64,000 nt of DNA from an uncultured Tolumonas sp. (GTDB lineage: Bacteria; Pseudomonadota; Gammaproteobacteria; Enterobacterales; Aeromonadaceae): assembly GCF_963678185.1 (NCBI RefSeq), contig NZ_OY782757.1:806001-870000 (forward strand), in the 5' to 3' direction. The notes under the pieces are model-generated. The model did not search any database. It worked only from the letters and a program-made list of their open reading frames with translations, and had not been told where the DNA came from. This document shows, piece after piece, positions 18,186 through 26,777 of this stretch; position 1 is the stretch's first letter, and every line of letters starts with the position of its first letter. A program made the translations under genes and the position numbers.

Positions 18186-19406
18186 TCAGCTCACGATCTC
18201 GTTAAACAACTCAACGGTAACGGATGTGCCCGCTAAAACATCTTTTTCCACGATAACGAAACAATTGGCGGCACATAGTGATGTGAACATGCCGGAACCT
18301 TGTGCACCGGTAGAGCGCACCGTGATCAGCCCATCAGCATTCACACTGATCACACCACGTTGGAAATCAACACGATTTTTCGCACTGCGGAAATTGTGTT
18401 CCGCAATGACAGGAATGCGTAATGGCGCAACAACAATTTCACCCGCCAGTTTGCGCAAGGCCGGTTGCACCAGTTGGTAAAAAGTAACGAATGCCGAAAC
18501 CGGATTTCCCGGCAAACCAAAGAAATATTTCTCTTTGATTTTGCCATAAGCAAAGGGTTTACCCGGTTTCATCGCCACCGACCAAAAACCGACTTCGCCC
18601 AACTCCAGCAGCAGATCTTTGGTGTAATCGGCTTCACCGACGGAAACACCACCCGAGGTAATAATGGCATCGGCAGATTGTGCTGCCTGCATAAAGGTAT
18701 CGCGCAGTTGCGCCGGATCATCAGGAATGATGCCCAGATTCAGACATTCAATGCCCATCCGGTTCAGCATGGCTTCGATGCCGTAACGGTTAGAGTCGTA
18801 GATTTCACCGGCTTGTAATGGCGTGCCCGGCAGTTTTAATTCATCACCGGTGCTGAAAATGGCAACTTTCAGACGGCGGCGCACTTTCACCTCCGGCAGC
18901 CCCAGTGTCGCCAGCAACGGTAATGCGCGGGCATGCAGACGCGAGCCTGCTTTTAGCACCACATCGCCGGTGCGAATTTCTTCGCCCAAATAACGAATGT
19001 TGGCTTTGGGTTTTGGTGGCTGAGTAAACAACACGCCTTCCGAAGTTTGCGCCGTGTGTTCCTGCATGATCACAGTGTCTAACCCCACAGGCACCTGCGC
19101 ACCGGTCATGATACGTAAACAAGCACCGGCAGGAATATCCCCCGTAAATGGTTGCCCCGCCAATGCGGTTCCGGCAATGGCTAATGCTTGCCCTTCTACC
19201 CATTCCGCAAAACGAAAGGCATAACCATCCATCGCGGAATTGTCGAATGGAGGCATATTCAGCGGAGAAAGCACGTCCTCCGCTAAGATATGCCTCTGTG
19301 AATTTGCCAGAGACACTGTGATGCACTCGCTGACTGGCGTGATTTGCGCCAGCATTGTGTTTAATGCTTCCTGAACACTCATTGCACCTGCATCACAGCA
19401 ACTCAT
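18186..19406 (-). CDS. moeA: Molybdopterin molybdenumtransferase MoeA
   Basis: 406 residues, the usual MoeA length. Domains: N-terminal MoeA-type (PPFDNSAMDGYAFR), the MoaB/MogA-like domain (FSTGDEL, IYDSN, IITSGGVSVGEADYTKD, KPGKPFAYG, GLPGNPVSAFVTFYQL) and the C-terminal beta barrel. It inserts molybdate into adenylated molybdopterin. It lies 10 bases downstream of nirD, so it may be read through from the nirB promoter and tied to nitrate assimilation. Confidence 0.95.
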   Translation of the reverse strand: MSCCDAGAMSVQEALNTMLAQITPVSECITVSLANSQRHILAEDVLSPLNMPPFDNSAMDGYAFRFAEWVEGQALAIAGTALAGQPFTGDIPAGACLRIMTGAQVPVGLDTVIMQEHTAQTSEGVLFTQPPKPKANIRYLGEEIRTGDVVLKAGSRLHARALPLLATLGLPEVKVRRRLKVAIFSTGDELKLPGTPLQAGEIYDSNRYGIEAMLNRMGIECLNLGIIPDDPAQLRDTFMQAAQSADAIITSGGVSVGEADYTKDLLLELGEVGFWSVAMKPGKPFAYGKIKEKYFFGLPGNPVSAFVTFYQLVQPALRKLAGEIVVAPLRIPVIAEHNFRSAKNRVDFQRGVISVNADGLITVRSTGAQGSGMFTSLCAANCFVIVEKDVLAGTSVTVELFNEIVS

Positions 19407-19416
19407 TTCAACTTCC

Positions 19417-19746
19417 TTATATCGCTTTTAACCAGATCTCTTCACCGCGCACTTCCACCGGCCAGCTTTTCACGGCAATGTCAGGGGTATCTAAACAACG
19501 CCCGTCTGTCAGTGCAAAATGCTGTTTATACAGGGGAGACGCGACACATAATTCACCCTGAATATCACCAACGATGCCACGGGATAACACAAACGCCTCA
19601 CCCAGCGGGTCCCAGTTATCCAGTGCATACACAGACGGTATTTCATTAGGGATATAGAACACCGCAACCTGTTTGCCGGCTACCAAAGCAGTACGGCCAG
19701 AATGTTCCACCAGATCGTTTACTTCACAGATTTTCTGCCAGCTCAT
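19417..19746 (-). CDS. nirD: Nitrite reductase (NADH) small subunit NirD
   Basis: 109 residues with the Rieske-like fold of NirD (EVNDLVEHSGRTALVAGKQVAVFY, CVASPLYKQHFALTDGRC). The Cys-x-His pairs of true Rieske proteins are absent, as is normal for NirD, so no cluster is expected. It completes the NADH-dependent cytoplasmic nitrite reductase. Its start overlaps the nirB stop by 4 bp. Confidence 0.94.
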   Translation of the reverse strand: MSWQKICEVNDLVEHSGRTALVAGKQVAVFYIPNEIPSVYALDNWDPLGEAFVLSRGIVGDIQGELCVASPLYKQHFALTDGRCLDTPDIAVKSWPVEVRGEEIWLKAI

Positions 19747-22262
19747 ACCAGCTCCTTAATCAAAATAAGTTCTTCATCTTGTTTCGGAATTGCCTGCTCA
19801 CGAACGATTTGACGCGGTGGCATATAGGCTTCATCACTGTTTACGAATGGAGCAAAACGCTTCATTTTTTCTGGGTCTTCCAGCGTGGTTTTCCATTCAC
19901 ACTGGTAGGTATTAATCAGGTGCTGCATCTGGTCTTCCAGTTCAGCGGTAATACCCAGTTTGTCGTCGATAATGACCGATTTCAGGTAGTCCAGACCGCC
20001 TTCCATGTTTTCCATCCACACGGAAGTACGTTGCAAACGGTCACCGGTGCGGATGTAGAACACCATCAGACGATCGATGTATTTGATTAAGTCTTCATCG
20101 CTTAAATCAGTGGCGAACAGATCGGCATGGCGTGGGCGCATCCCGCCGTTACCACAGACATACAAGTTCCAGCCTTTTTCAGTGGCAATCACACCAAAAT
20201 CTTTGCTTTGTGCTTCGGCGCATTCACGGGTGCAACCGGAAACCGCAAATTTGATTTTGTGTGGCGCACGAATGCCTTTGTAGCGATTCTCTAATGTGAC
20301 CGCCATACCAGCAGAATCTTTCACGCCGTAACGACACCAAGTCGAACCGACACACGATTTCACAGTACGCAGTGATTTGCCGTAGGCATGACCGGTTTCA
20401 AAACCCGCATCAACCAGTTCTTGCCAAATCACAGGCAGTTGATCGACACGGGCACCGAACAAATCAACACGCTGACCACCGGTGATCTTGGTGTAGAGGT
20501 TATATTTCTTCGCCACCTGACCCAGCACAATCAATTTGTCAGGGGTAATTTCACCACCGGCAATACGTGGCACGATGGAATAAGTGCCGTCTTTTTGCAG
20601 GTTACCGAGGAACGCATCATTGGTGTCCTGCAAAGGCTGGTGCTTTTTTTCCAGAATATGGTCATTCCACAGTGACGCCATGATGGAACCAATCATGGGT
20701 TTGCAGACATCACAACCGCGACCCTGACCGTGTTTGCTTAACACTTGCTCAAAACTTTTCAGCTCACCCACACGGATCTGGTGGAACAGTTCCTGACGGG
20801 TAAACGCGAAGTGTTCACAAACGTGATTGTTCGCTTCCATGCCCAACTCGGTCAGCGTTTGATCGACAACCTGTTTCAGCAGGTTTGAACAACCACCACA
20901 ACCAGTGCCCGCTTTAGTGCAAGATTTCACATCGGCAACGGTGTGATTACCGGCTTTAACGGCCGCCACCACATCACCCTTAGTGACGTTATGGCAAGAA
21001 CAGATGGTCGCCGTATCTGGCAGCGCCAGTGAAGTAGGTTTCGCACTACCACCTTCCGGTAACAGCAAAGACAGAGCTGGATCTGGCAGTTCCATCTTGT
21101 TCAGATAGAATTGCAGCAGTTGGTCGTAATCGCTGTTATCGCCAATCAGGATCGCACCGAGCAGAAATTTGCCAGTTTCATCAGTAACCAGCTTTTTGTA
21201 GATGCCAGACGGACGATCCAGCAGCAGTAATTCTTGTGAGCCGGCAGTGGCGGCATGGCTGTCACCGATAGCGCCCACATCAACACCCATCAGCTTCAGC
21301 TTGGTGCTCATATCCGCACCTTTGAAGCGGGTTTCACCACCCAACAGTGTGCTGACCGCAGAGCGGGCCATCTGATAGCCTGGTGCCACCAGACCAAAAA
21401 TCTTACCGGACCACAGCGCACACTCGCCGATAGCCAGAATATCCGGATGCGAAGTTACGCACTGTTCATCAATGGTGATACCACCGCGCTCACCCACCGT
21501 CAGGCCGGCCTGACGGGCCAGACGATCTTCTGGACGAATACCAGCAGAGAACAGGATCACATCGGTTTCGAGATGGGTACCGTCTTTAAACATCATGCGG
21601 TGCAGCGCGCCTTCCCCATCGACGATTTTGTCGGTGGCGGTATCGACGTGCACTTTAACGCCCAAGCTACCAATTTTGTTTTTCAGCAGATCACCGGCTA
21701 CCGGATCAAGCTGCACCGGCATCAGGCGTGGTGCGAATTCAATGACGTGCGTTTCCAGACCGAGCAGACGCAACGCGTTAGCCGCTTCCAGCCCCAGCAA
21801 ACCGCCACCAACAACCACACCGGTGCGGCCACCAGCACAGGCATCACGGATTTCATCCAGGTCAGCCAGCGTGCGATAGACATAGCAACCTTTACGCTCG
21901 TGACCAGGAATAGGTGGAACGAACGGATAAGAACCGGTTGCCAATACCATTTTGTCAAAAACATAAGATTCGCCCTGTTCGGAAGTAATAGTCTTGTTTG
22001 CCAGATCCAGCGACTCGGCTTTACAGCTCAGGATCAGTGACACGCCTTTTTCGGCATACCATTCCGGATCAGCCATCTGCAGCTCTTTCGGTGCACGACC
22101 GCCGAAAACTTCGGACAGATGTACCCGGTCATAGGCGCTATCAGGCTCTGCACCTAATACGGTGACTTCGAATTGTTCCAGACCACCCGCATTGACCAGT
22201 TGTTCAACAAAATGGTGGCCAACCATGCCGTTACCGACGACTAACAGACGTTGCTTGCTCAT
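19743..22262 (-). CDS. nirB: Assimilatory nitrite reductase (NADH) large subunit NirB
   Basis: 839 residues. Domains in order: FAD/NAD(H) pyridine nucleotide oxidoreductase (about 1-410, VVGNGMVGHHF, VVVGGGLLGLEAANAL), BFD-like [2Fe-2S] domain (about 420-475, CSCHNVTKGDV, GTGCGGC), then the ferredoxin-like and siroheme/[4Fe-4S] domains. Cluster cysteines are seen in SCVGSTWCRYG and SGCTRECAEAQ. It reduces nitrite to ammonium with NADH in the cytosol and needs siroheme, for which cobA lies upstream. RBS AAGGAAC. Transcription starts at a sigma-54-like site and passes a conditional terminator. Confidence 0.96.
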   Translation of the reverse strand: MSKQRLLVVGNGMVGHHFVEQLVNAGGLEQFEVTVLGAEPDSAYDRVHLSEVFGGRAPKELQMADPEWYAEKGVSLILSCKAESLDLANKTITSEQGESYVFDKMVLATGSYPFVPPIPGHERKGCYVYRTLADLDEIRDACAGGRTGVVVGGGLLGLEAANALRLLGLETHVIEFAPRLMPVQLDPVAGDLLKNKIGSLGVKVHVDTATDKIVDGEGALHRMMFKDGTHLETDVILFSAGIRPEDRLARQAGLTVGERGGITIDEQCVTSHPDILAIGECALWSGKIFGLVAPGYQMARSAVSTLLGGETRFKGADMSTKLKLMGVDVGAIGDSHAATAGSQELLLLDRPSGIYKKLVTDETGKFLLGAILIGDNSDYDQLLQFYLNKMELPDPALSLLLPEGGSAKPTSLALPDTATICSCHNVTKGDVVAAVKAGNHTVADVKSCTKAGTGCGGCSNLLKQVVDQTLTELGMEANNHVCEHFAFTRQELFHQIRVGELKSFEQVLSKHGQGRGCDVCKPMIGSIMASLWNDHILEKKHQPLQDTNDAFLGNLQKDGTYSIVPRIAGGEITPDKLIVLGQVAKKYNLYTKITGGQRVDLFGARVDQLPVIWQELVDAGFETGHAYGKSLRTVKSCVGSTWCRYGVKDSAGMAVTLENRYKGIRAPHKIKFAVSGCTRECAEAQSKDFGVIATEKGWNLYVCGNGGMRPRHADLFATDLSDEDLIKYIDRLMVFYIRTGDRLQRTSVWMENMEGGLDYLKSVIIDDKLGITAELEDQMQHLINTYQCEWKTTLEDPEKMKRFAPFVNSDEAYMPPRQIVREQAIPKQDEELILIKELV

Positions 22263-22383
22263 GTTTATGTTCCTTAAACTACGGCACTATTTTTGATTGG
22301 ATCGATTCCAATTAAATCCGTTTTAGTGGTTCTAGCACTCTTCACGCGGGTTACTGTGTCAGCACCTGCTGGACGTAATGCTC

Positions 22384-22476
22384 AAAAAAAACGCCTCACT
22401 GGAATTAACCAGTGAGGCGTCATTGCCTGAGTGACCAAATTGTTGGAAAGCCAAGTTCAGGGAAGACAGGTTGGCT
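22384..22476 (-). promoter_or_regulatory. ANTAR-type leader with conditional terminator upstream of nirB
   Basis: On the minus strand, stem AGGC/GCCT with hexaloop AATGAC (22415-22428) overlaps the left arm of a strong terminator. The terminator stem ACGCCTCACTGG/CCAGTGAGGCGT (22391-22420) is followed by eight Ts. Forming the hexaloop hairpin excludes the terminator, as in nitrate leaders controlled by ANTAR proteins. The upstream hairpin has stem AGCCAA/TTGGCT (22449-22476) with a 16-base loop instead of a hexaloop. The nasT product is the likely antiterminator. Confidence 0.8.
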
Positions 22477-22499
22477 AATCCGTTAACAATTTAGATACA

Positions 22500-22516
22500 T
22501 TCAGCTTTCATGCCAG
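22500..22516 (-). promoter_or_regulatory. Sigma-54-like promoter for nirB
   Basis: On the minus strand CTGGCATGAAAGCTGAA has GG and GA ten bases apart. It closely matches the nrtA copy and resembles the sigma-54 consensus TGGCACG-N4-TTGCA, with a weak -12 half. The position fits a start just before the ANTAR leader. Confidence 0.55.
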
Positions 22517-22605
22517 TTTTAAAATTCCTGTAAAACATAGCTTTTAGATGTATTTTTAAGGGTTTTAATGGTTTTTCATGATTCACGACGGTGCAATTGC
22601 ACCAG

Positions 22606-22637
22606 ATCAGTCAACCAGCATGGCGAAGATTCTGTGA
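22606..22637 (-). pseudogene. Fossil of the 3' end of nasT
   Basis: Just after the kinase/phosphatase stop, the minus strand reads codons for R-I-F-A-M-L-V-D-stop. The real nasT ends K-I-L-A-T-L-V-D-stop. The match continues past the stop through a GGTGC-N4-GCACC dyad, the sigma-54-like site and the ANTAR leader. The whole stretch 22263-22637 is therefore a diverged copy of the nasT-nrtA junction (29118-29360). Confidence 0.75.
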
Positions 22638-22638
22638 C

Positions 22639-24366
22639 CTAGCCTGCATTAAAAATGCGATAGAACATCTGGATCAGATTTCCCAGTAACAAAGCCAAGG
22701 CTGTCAGTTTCCAGAATAAAACCGGGTTTTGTTCCAATATAGGCCGATGCTGTAAATCGGCTTCCAGCGCCCGGTTCGGTGCCGAAATATCAGTAAAAAA
22801 CTCGGAAAATGCCTCATAACGATTTTCCGGATCTGGCTGCAGTGTTTTTTGTAATGCGGCATCAACCCAGACCGGCAGATCTTTGCGGAAGTATTTGCCC
22901 GGCGTATAGGTCAATTCGGCATAACTGTTTAATTTGCCCGCGCGCGGCGAGCGTTCTTTATAAGGCAGCTTGCCAACCAGCATCTCATAGACAATGACGC
23001 CTAACGAAAACAGATCAGAACGCATGGTGCCAGATAATCCCATCAGATATTCCGGTGCAATGTAATTCACACTCCCCTGCGGGATCGACTTATCCAGCGG
23101 GGAATTCATCTCCTGACTGCCCGCGATCAGCACGGTACCAAAATCGAGGATCTTGACCTTGCCCTCAGTGGTGAGCATGATATTTTCCGGTTTTAGATCC
23201 TGATGCACCATGTCGTTTCGCTGAAAGGCGCGTAATCCGGCGATGATCTGTTTGGTGATCTCTCTGACCTCGGTTAAGGCTGGCTCAGGGTGTTCATTGA
23301 TCCAGGTTCTTAAATCACAGCCAACAATGTATTCGCCCAGATAATACATAAACTGTTTCGGCCGCAACGGCTTATAGGTTTTCATCACGTTCGGATGATC
23401 AATCGTCAAGCCGACCCACTCTTCACGGATAAAACCATCCAGATACAGCAGATCTTCGGTGAAATATTCCGATGGCGCTTTGAGCACAAACAGCGCGTCG
23501 GTTTCTATGTCTCGGACTTTATACATATGGCTGCGCGTACCGCTGAAGATAATATCCAGCACTTCATAACCATCGATTTTATTCCCCACCTGCAACACCG
23601 GTGGAATCGGCAATTGGGTCAACCGCTGCTGGGTTTCATCCAGTGTTTCATTTGGCAGCGAATCGACGGCGAGAATCAGCACGGTGAGGTTATCGTCGCT
23701 GGCTTTGTATAACGCCAGATCCACCAGTGCTTTGGCTTGTGTATCCAGATCATGCTCACGAGCAAGAATATCGCGCATCACCTCCGGCGTCAGCACACCA
23801 TGCACGCCATCGGAGGTGAGAATGATGCGATCCCCTTCATTGAGCAGGCGCTTTAAATAATCCACTTCCAGATGGGAATCAGCCCCCAGCGCACGCGTCA
23901 GGTGCGTGCGTTTGCCGCTGGTCGCGACATGATCGGTAGTCAATTTTTCGAGTTGTTGATTGCTGTAAAGATAGATGCGGGTGTCGCCAACATGAAACGC
24001 ATGCAGCGTGGACGATTTAATCACAGCAGCGGTGAAGGTCGTCAGCATGCTGTCTTTGACGCCATGATTTTGCTGATTTTTCTGATACAGCCAACGGTTC
24101 AAGCTGGTAATTACTTTGGAAGCACTGGTGCTAACACTCCAGTTCGGTGAGGTGCTTAGATAATCATTGATGAAGCTGGTGACGGCAGTCTGGCTGGCAA
24201 TGTGCGAGTCTTCACAACTGCTGACGCCATCGGCAATCACGGCCACTACCCCTTTATAGTCCAGCTCATGATGCTCAGGGATCTTAACGGCAAACGCATC
24301 CTGATTGATGGCTTTTTGCCCAGCAATTGAATATCCACCAACCCGAACCTGAAGGGATTTTGCCAT
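22639..24366 (-). CDS. Fused PP2C-type phosphatase and Ser/Thr protein kinase, membrane-anchored
   Basis: 575 residues. Residues about 1-240 are a PP2C phosphatase (GQKAINQDAF, VIADGVSS, FHVGDTRIYLY, ILTSDGVHG, DNLTVLIL). About 255-525 are a Hanks-type kinase with ATP lysine in FVLKAP, catalytic loop VHQDLKPEN, DFG and APE. The glycine-rich loop is poor (FSGTRSHMYKV), and Gln replaces Arg before the catalytic Asp, so it is a non-RD kinase. A single helix at about 550-570 anchors it. Genes of this form recur beside assimilatory nitrate genes in other proteobacteria, but I know of no established function. It lies between the nitrate carrier and nirB, after a strong hairpin. Confidence 0.88.
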   Translation of the reverse strand: MAKSLQVRVGGYSIAGQKAINQDAFAVKIPEHHELDYKGVVAVIADGVSSCEDSHIASQTAVTSFINDYLSTSPNWSVSTSASKVITSLNRWLYQKNQQNHGVKDSMLTTFTAAVIKSSTLHAFHVGDTRIYLYSNQQLEKLTTDHVATSGKRTHLTRALGADSHLEVDYLKRLLNEGDRIILTSDGVHGVLTPEVMRDILAREHDLDTQAKALVDLALYKASDDNLTVLILAVDSLPNETLDETQQRLTQLPIPPVLQVGNKIDGYEVLDIIFSGTRSHMYKVRDIETDALFVLKAPSEYFTEDLLYLDGFIREEWVGLTIDHPNVMKTYKPLRPKQFMYYLGEYIVGCDLRTWINEHPEPALTEVREITKQIIAGLRAFQRNDMVHQDLKPENIMLTTEGKVKILDFGTVLIAGSQEMNSPLDKSIPQGSVNYIAPEYLMGLSGTMRSDLFSLGVIVYEMLVGKLPYKERSPRAGKLNSYAELTYTPGKYFRKDLPVWVDAALQKTLQPDPENRYEAFSEFFTDISAPNRALEADLQHRPILEQNPVLFWKLTALALLLGNLIQMFYRIFNAG

Positions 24367-24409
24367 GTGTTACATCCACAGTTACTGGAATCAAATTTTA
24401 GGAATAAAG

Positions 24410-24440
24410 AAACGGCTATTCATGAATAGCCGTTTGAATT
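24410..24440 (-). terminator. Hairpin terminator after the nitrate MFS gene
   Basis: A perfect 26-bp palindrome (arms AAACGGCTATTCA, 24410-24435) followed on the minus strand by TCTTTATT. It separates the nrtABC-carrier unit from the kinase/phosphatase gene, which must depend on read-through or its own promoter. Confidence 0.75.
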
Positions 24441-24449
24441 ACCTTAAGA

Positions 24450-25919
24450 TTAACTGACTTTGATAAGTTCTACCGTGCCATCATCGTTTATTTCCGCCAT
24501 ATGGCCGCGCGGTTCGTTCATAAACAAGATTGCCATGATCCCTAAAATTGCGGTCGCGGCTATCACCAGAAAGAATGTGGAATAATCAACGAATGAAAGC
24601 ACTGTCAGGAAGAACACACCGCCGGTATTACCATAAGCACCGGTCATGCCCGCGATTTGGCCGGTCAAACGACGTTTAATCAGTGGCACCACCGCAAATA
24701 CCGCACCACAGCCGGCCTGCACACAAAATGAACAGGTGATAACGACCAGCACCGCGAGCAATAACGGCCATGCACTCGTGATCATCGACATGGCGCAATA
24801 GCCTGTCGCCAGACCTGCAATCACAAACATTAAGGTTTTCTTACGGCCAAAATGGTCGCTCAACCAGCCACCGCAAGGGCGCGCTACCAGATTCATAAAG
24901 GCAAACAGTGAACCGACCAGACCGGCATACACCATATCCAGCTTAAACACGTCGGCGAAAAACAGCGGCAGCATAGACACCACCGCCAACTCAGAACCAA
25001 AGGTGGTGAAATACAGAATATTGACTGCCGCAACCTGTTTAAATTGGTAACGCTGAATTTCCGGTACCGGCGTATGAAAGATCTCTTTGTTAACTTTATA
25101 AACACAGAAACAGTCGTAAACCAAAATCGCCGCAAGGATGGCGTAAACGCCAGAAGCCATAGAGTTAGTTATCAACGCAACACCGTGCGGTGACAATTTC
25201 CAGGTTACTAGCACCAGTGCGATATACATGGGCAGTTTCATCAGCAGCAGGAAGAAGAAATCGCCTTTGCTGGTCACTTCCAAACCACCCATTTTTTTGG
25301 ATTTAAAATAGGTGGAACCTTTCGGTGAATCAGAAACGTTGAAATACCAGATAAAACTGAACACCAGACAAATCAGACCGGAAATGGCCACCGCATAACG
25401 CCAGCCATCAGCGCCACCAAAAAACAAGGCGATCGTGGGCAGCAAAATGGCTGCGGCAGCCGAGCCGAAATTCCCCCAGCCGCCGTAGATGCCTTCCGCG
25501 ATGCCCAGTTCATTGGCCGGAAACCATTCGCTGACCATGCGGATGCCGATAACAAAACCCGCCCCGACAAAACCGAGTAGTAATCGGGCCATCGCCAGCT
25601 GGGCAAAATCGGTGGCAAACGCAAACCAGAAGCAGGGAATGCTGCCTGCAAACAGTAAAAAACTGTAGGTCAGACGCGGGCCGAATTTATCGGTCAGCAT
25701 CCCGATAATGATACGAGCCGGAATGGTTAATGCCACGTTCAGGATCAACAGCGTTTTTACTTCCGCCATGCTGATATTGAGGGATTTAGCGATCAAACCC
25801 AGTAACGGCGCATGGTTAAACCACACCACAAAGGTGATAAAAAAGGCCATCCAACTCAGATGAAGAATCTTCATTTTGCCGGTAAATGACAGCATATTAA
25901 ATTTATTATCTTGTTTCAT
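24450..25919 (-). CDS. NarK/NasA-type nitrate/nitrite MFS transporter
   Basis: 489 residues with 12 predicted membrane helices. Nitrate/nitrite porter signs: the FNHAPLLGLIAKSL N-terminal helix, two glycine-rich nitrate signatures (GGWGNFGSAAAAILLP and GAYGNTGGVFFLTVL) and paired arginines in helices 2 and 8. It moves nitrate, or exchanges it for nitrite, across the inner membrane. It follows the nrtABC genes by nine bases, so this cell has both a high-affinity ABC importer and a secondary carrier in one operon. Confidence 0.9.
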   Translation of the reverse strand: MKQDNKFNMLSFTGKMKILHLSWMAFFITFVVWFNHAPLLGLIAKSLNISMAEVKTLLILNVALTIPARIIIGMLTDKFGPRLTYSFLLFAGSIPCFWFAFATDFAQLAMARLLLGFVGAGFVIGIRMVSEWFPANELGIAEGIYGGWGNFGSAAAAILLPTIALFFGGADGWRYAVAISGLICLVFSFIWYFNVSDSPKGSTYFKSKKMGGLEVTSKGDFFFLLLMKLPMYIALVLVTWKLSPHGVALITNSMASGVYAILAAILVYDCFCVYKVNKEIFHTPVPEIQRYQFKQVAAVNILYFTTFGSELAVVSMLPLFFADVFKLDMVYAGLVGSLFAFMNLVARPCGGWLSDHFGRKKTLMFVIAGLATGYCAMSMITSAWPLLLAVLVVITCSFCVQAGCGAVFAVVPLIKRRLTGQIAGMTGAYGNTGGVFFLTVLSFVDYSTFFLVIAATAILGIMAILFMNEPRGHMAEINDDGTVELIKVS

Positions 25920-25928
25920 AATGGTTCC

Positions 25929-26759
25929 CTAAGCGACCGCACTGCTTTTTGTCGTTTTAGCCGTTTTCAAACGGGTTACTTTGCTGTGTTTTTCATACAG
26001 GAAACTCAGCACTTGTTGGCGTAAATGGTGGTAATGCGGGTTATCGGCTAATTCAACCCGATCACGCGGACGCGGCAGATCGATATTCAGGATCTCACCC
26101 ACCGTGGCCGATGGGCCATTGGTCATCATCACGATGCGATCAGACAACAGCACCGCTTCATCCACGTCATGCGTGATCATGATGACGGTGTTGTTCAGCT
26201 CGGCTTGAATTTCCATCACTGAATCTTGCAAATGCGCACGGGTCAGTGCATCCAGTGCACCAAAGGGTTCATCCATCAGCAGCACTTTTGGTGACATTGA
26301 CAACGCACGGGCAATACCGACACGTTGTTTCATACCGCCAGAGATCTCATGCGGTTTCTTATCCAGCGCGTGATCCATCTGCACCAGTGACAGGTAGTAA
26401 CGCACTTTCTCTTCAATCTCTTTTTTGCTGGCCTCTTTCATTACCTGACGCACCGCCAGTTCGACGTTCTGGTAGACCGATAACCATGGCAGCAGCGCGT
26501 GGTTTTGGAACACGACTGAACGTTCCGGGCCGGGGCCATCGACCTCACGGCCATCGAGAATGATGCCGCCAGCGGTTGCTTCAGTCAGACCAGCGACCAG
26601 ATTCAGCACGGTACTCTTACCGCAACCGGAGTGGCCGATCAGGGAGATAAACTCGCCTTTGGCGATTTTCAGGTTCACATCAACCAGTGCTTCAAAAAAG
26701 CCTTTGTCGGTTTTAAAACGCATGCCCACGGCACTTAAATCGAGATAGGTTTTGCTCAT
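25929..26759 (-). CDS. nrtC: Nitrate ABC transporter ATP-binding protein
   Basis: 276 residues from ATG 26759 (AGGGATA upstream; the longer TTG start is less likely). Walker A GHSGCGKST, signature ISGGMKQRVGIARAL, Walker B VLLMDEPFGALD and H-loop THDVDEAV. It belongs to the nitrate/taurine/sulfonate subfamily. It is a single-domain ATPase without the extra NrtA-like domain of cyanobacterial NrtC, so it is closer to NrtD/NasD. It drives the NrtB permease. Confidence 0.9.
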   Translation of the reverse strand: MSKTYLDLSAVGMRFKTDKGFFEALVDVNLKIAKGEFISLIGHSGCGKSTVLNLVAGLTEATAGGIILDGREVDGPGPERSVVFQNHALLPWLSVYQNVELAVRQVMKEASKKEIEEKVRYYLSLVQMDHALDKKPHEISGGMKQRVGIARALSMSPKVLLMDEPFGALDALTRAHLQDSVMEIQAELNNTVIMITHDVDEAVLLSDRIVMMTNGPSATVGEILNIDLPRPRDRVELADNPHYHHLRQQVLSFLYEKHSKVTRLKTAKTTKSSAVA

Positions 26760-26777
26760 TTTCAATATCCCTATTAA

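Noticed and set aside
21255-22040. 261-residue plus-strand frame opposite nirB
   Set aside because: Shadow of the nirB codons; no ribosome site and no recognisable protein features.
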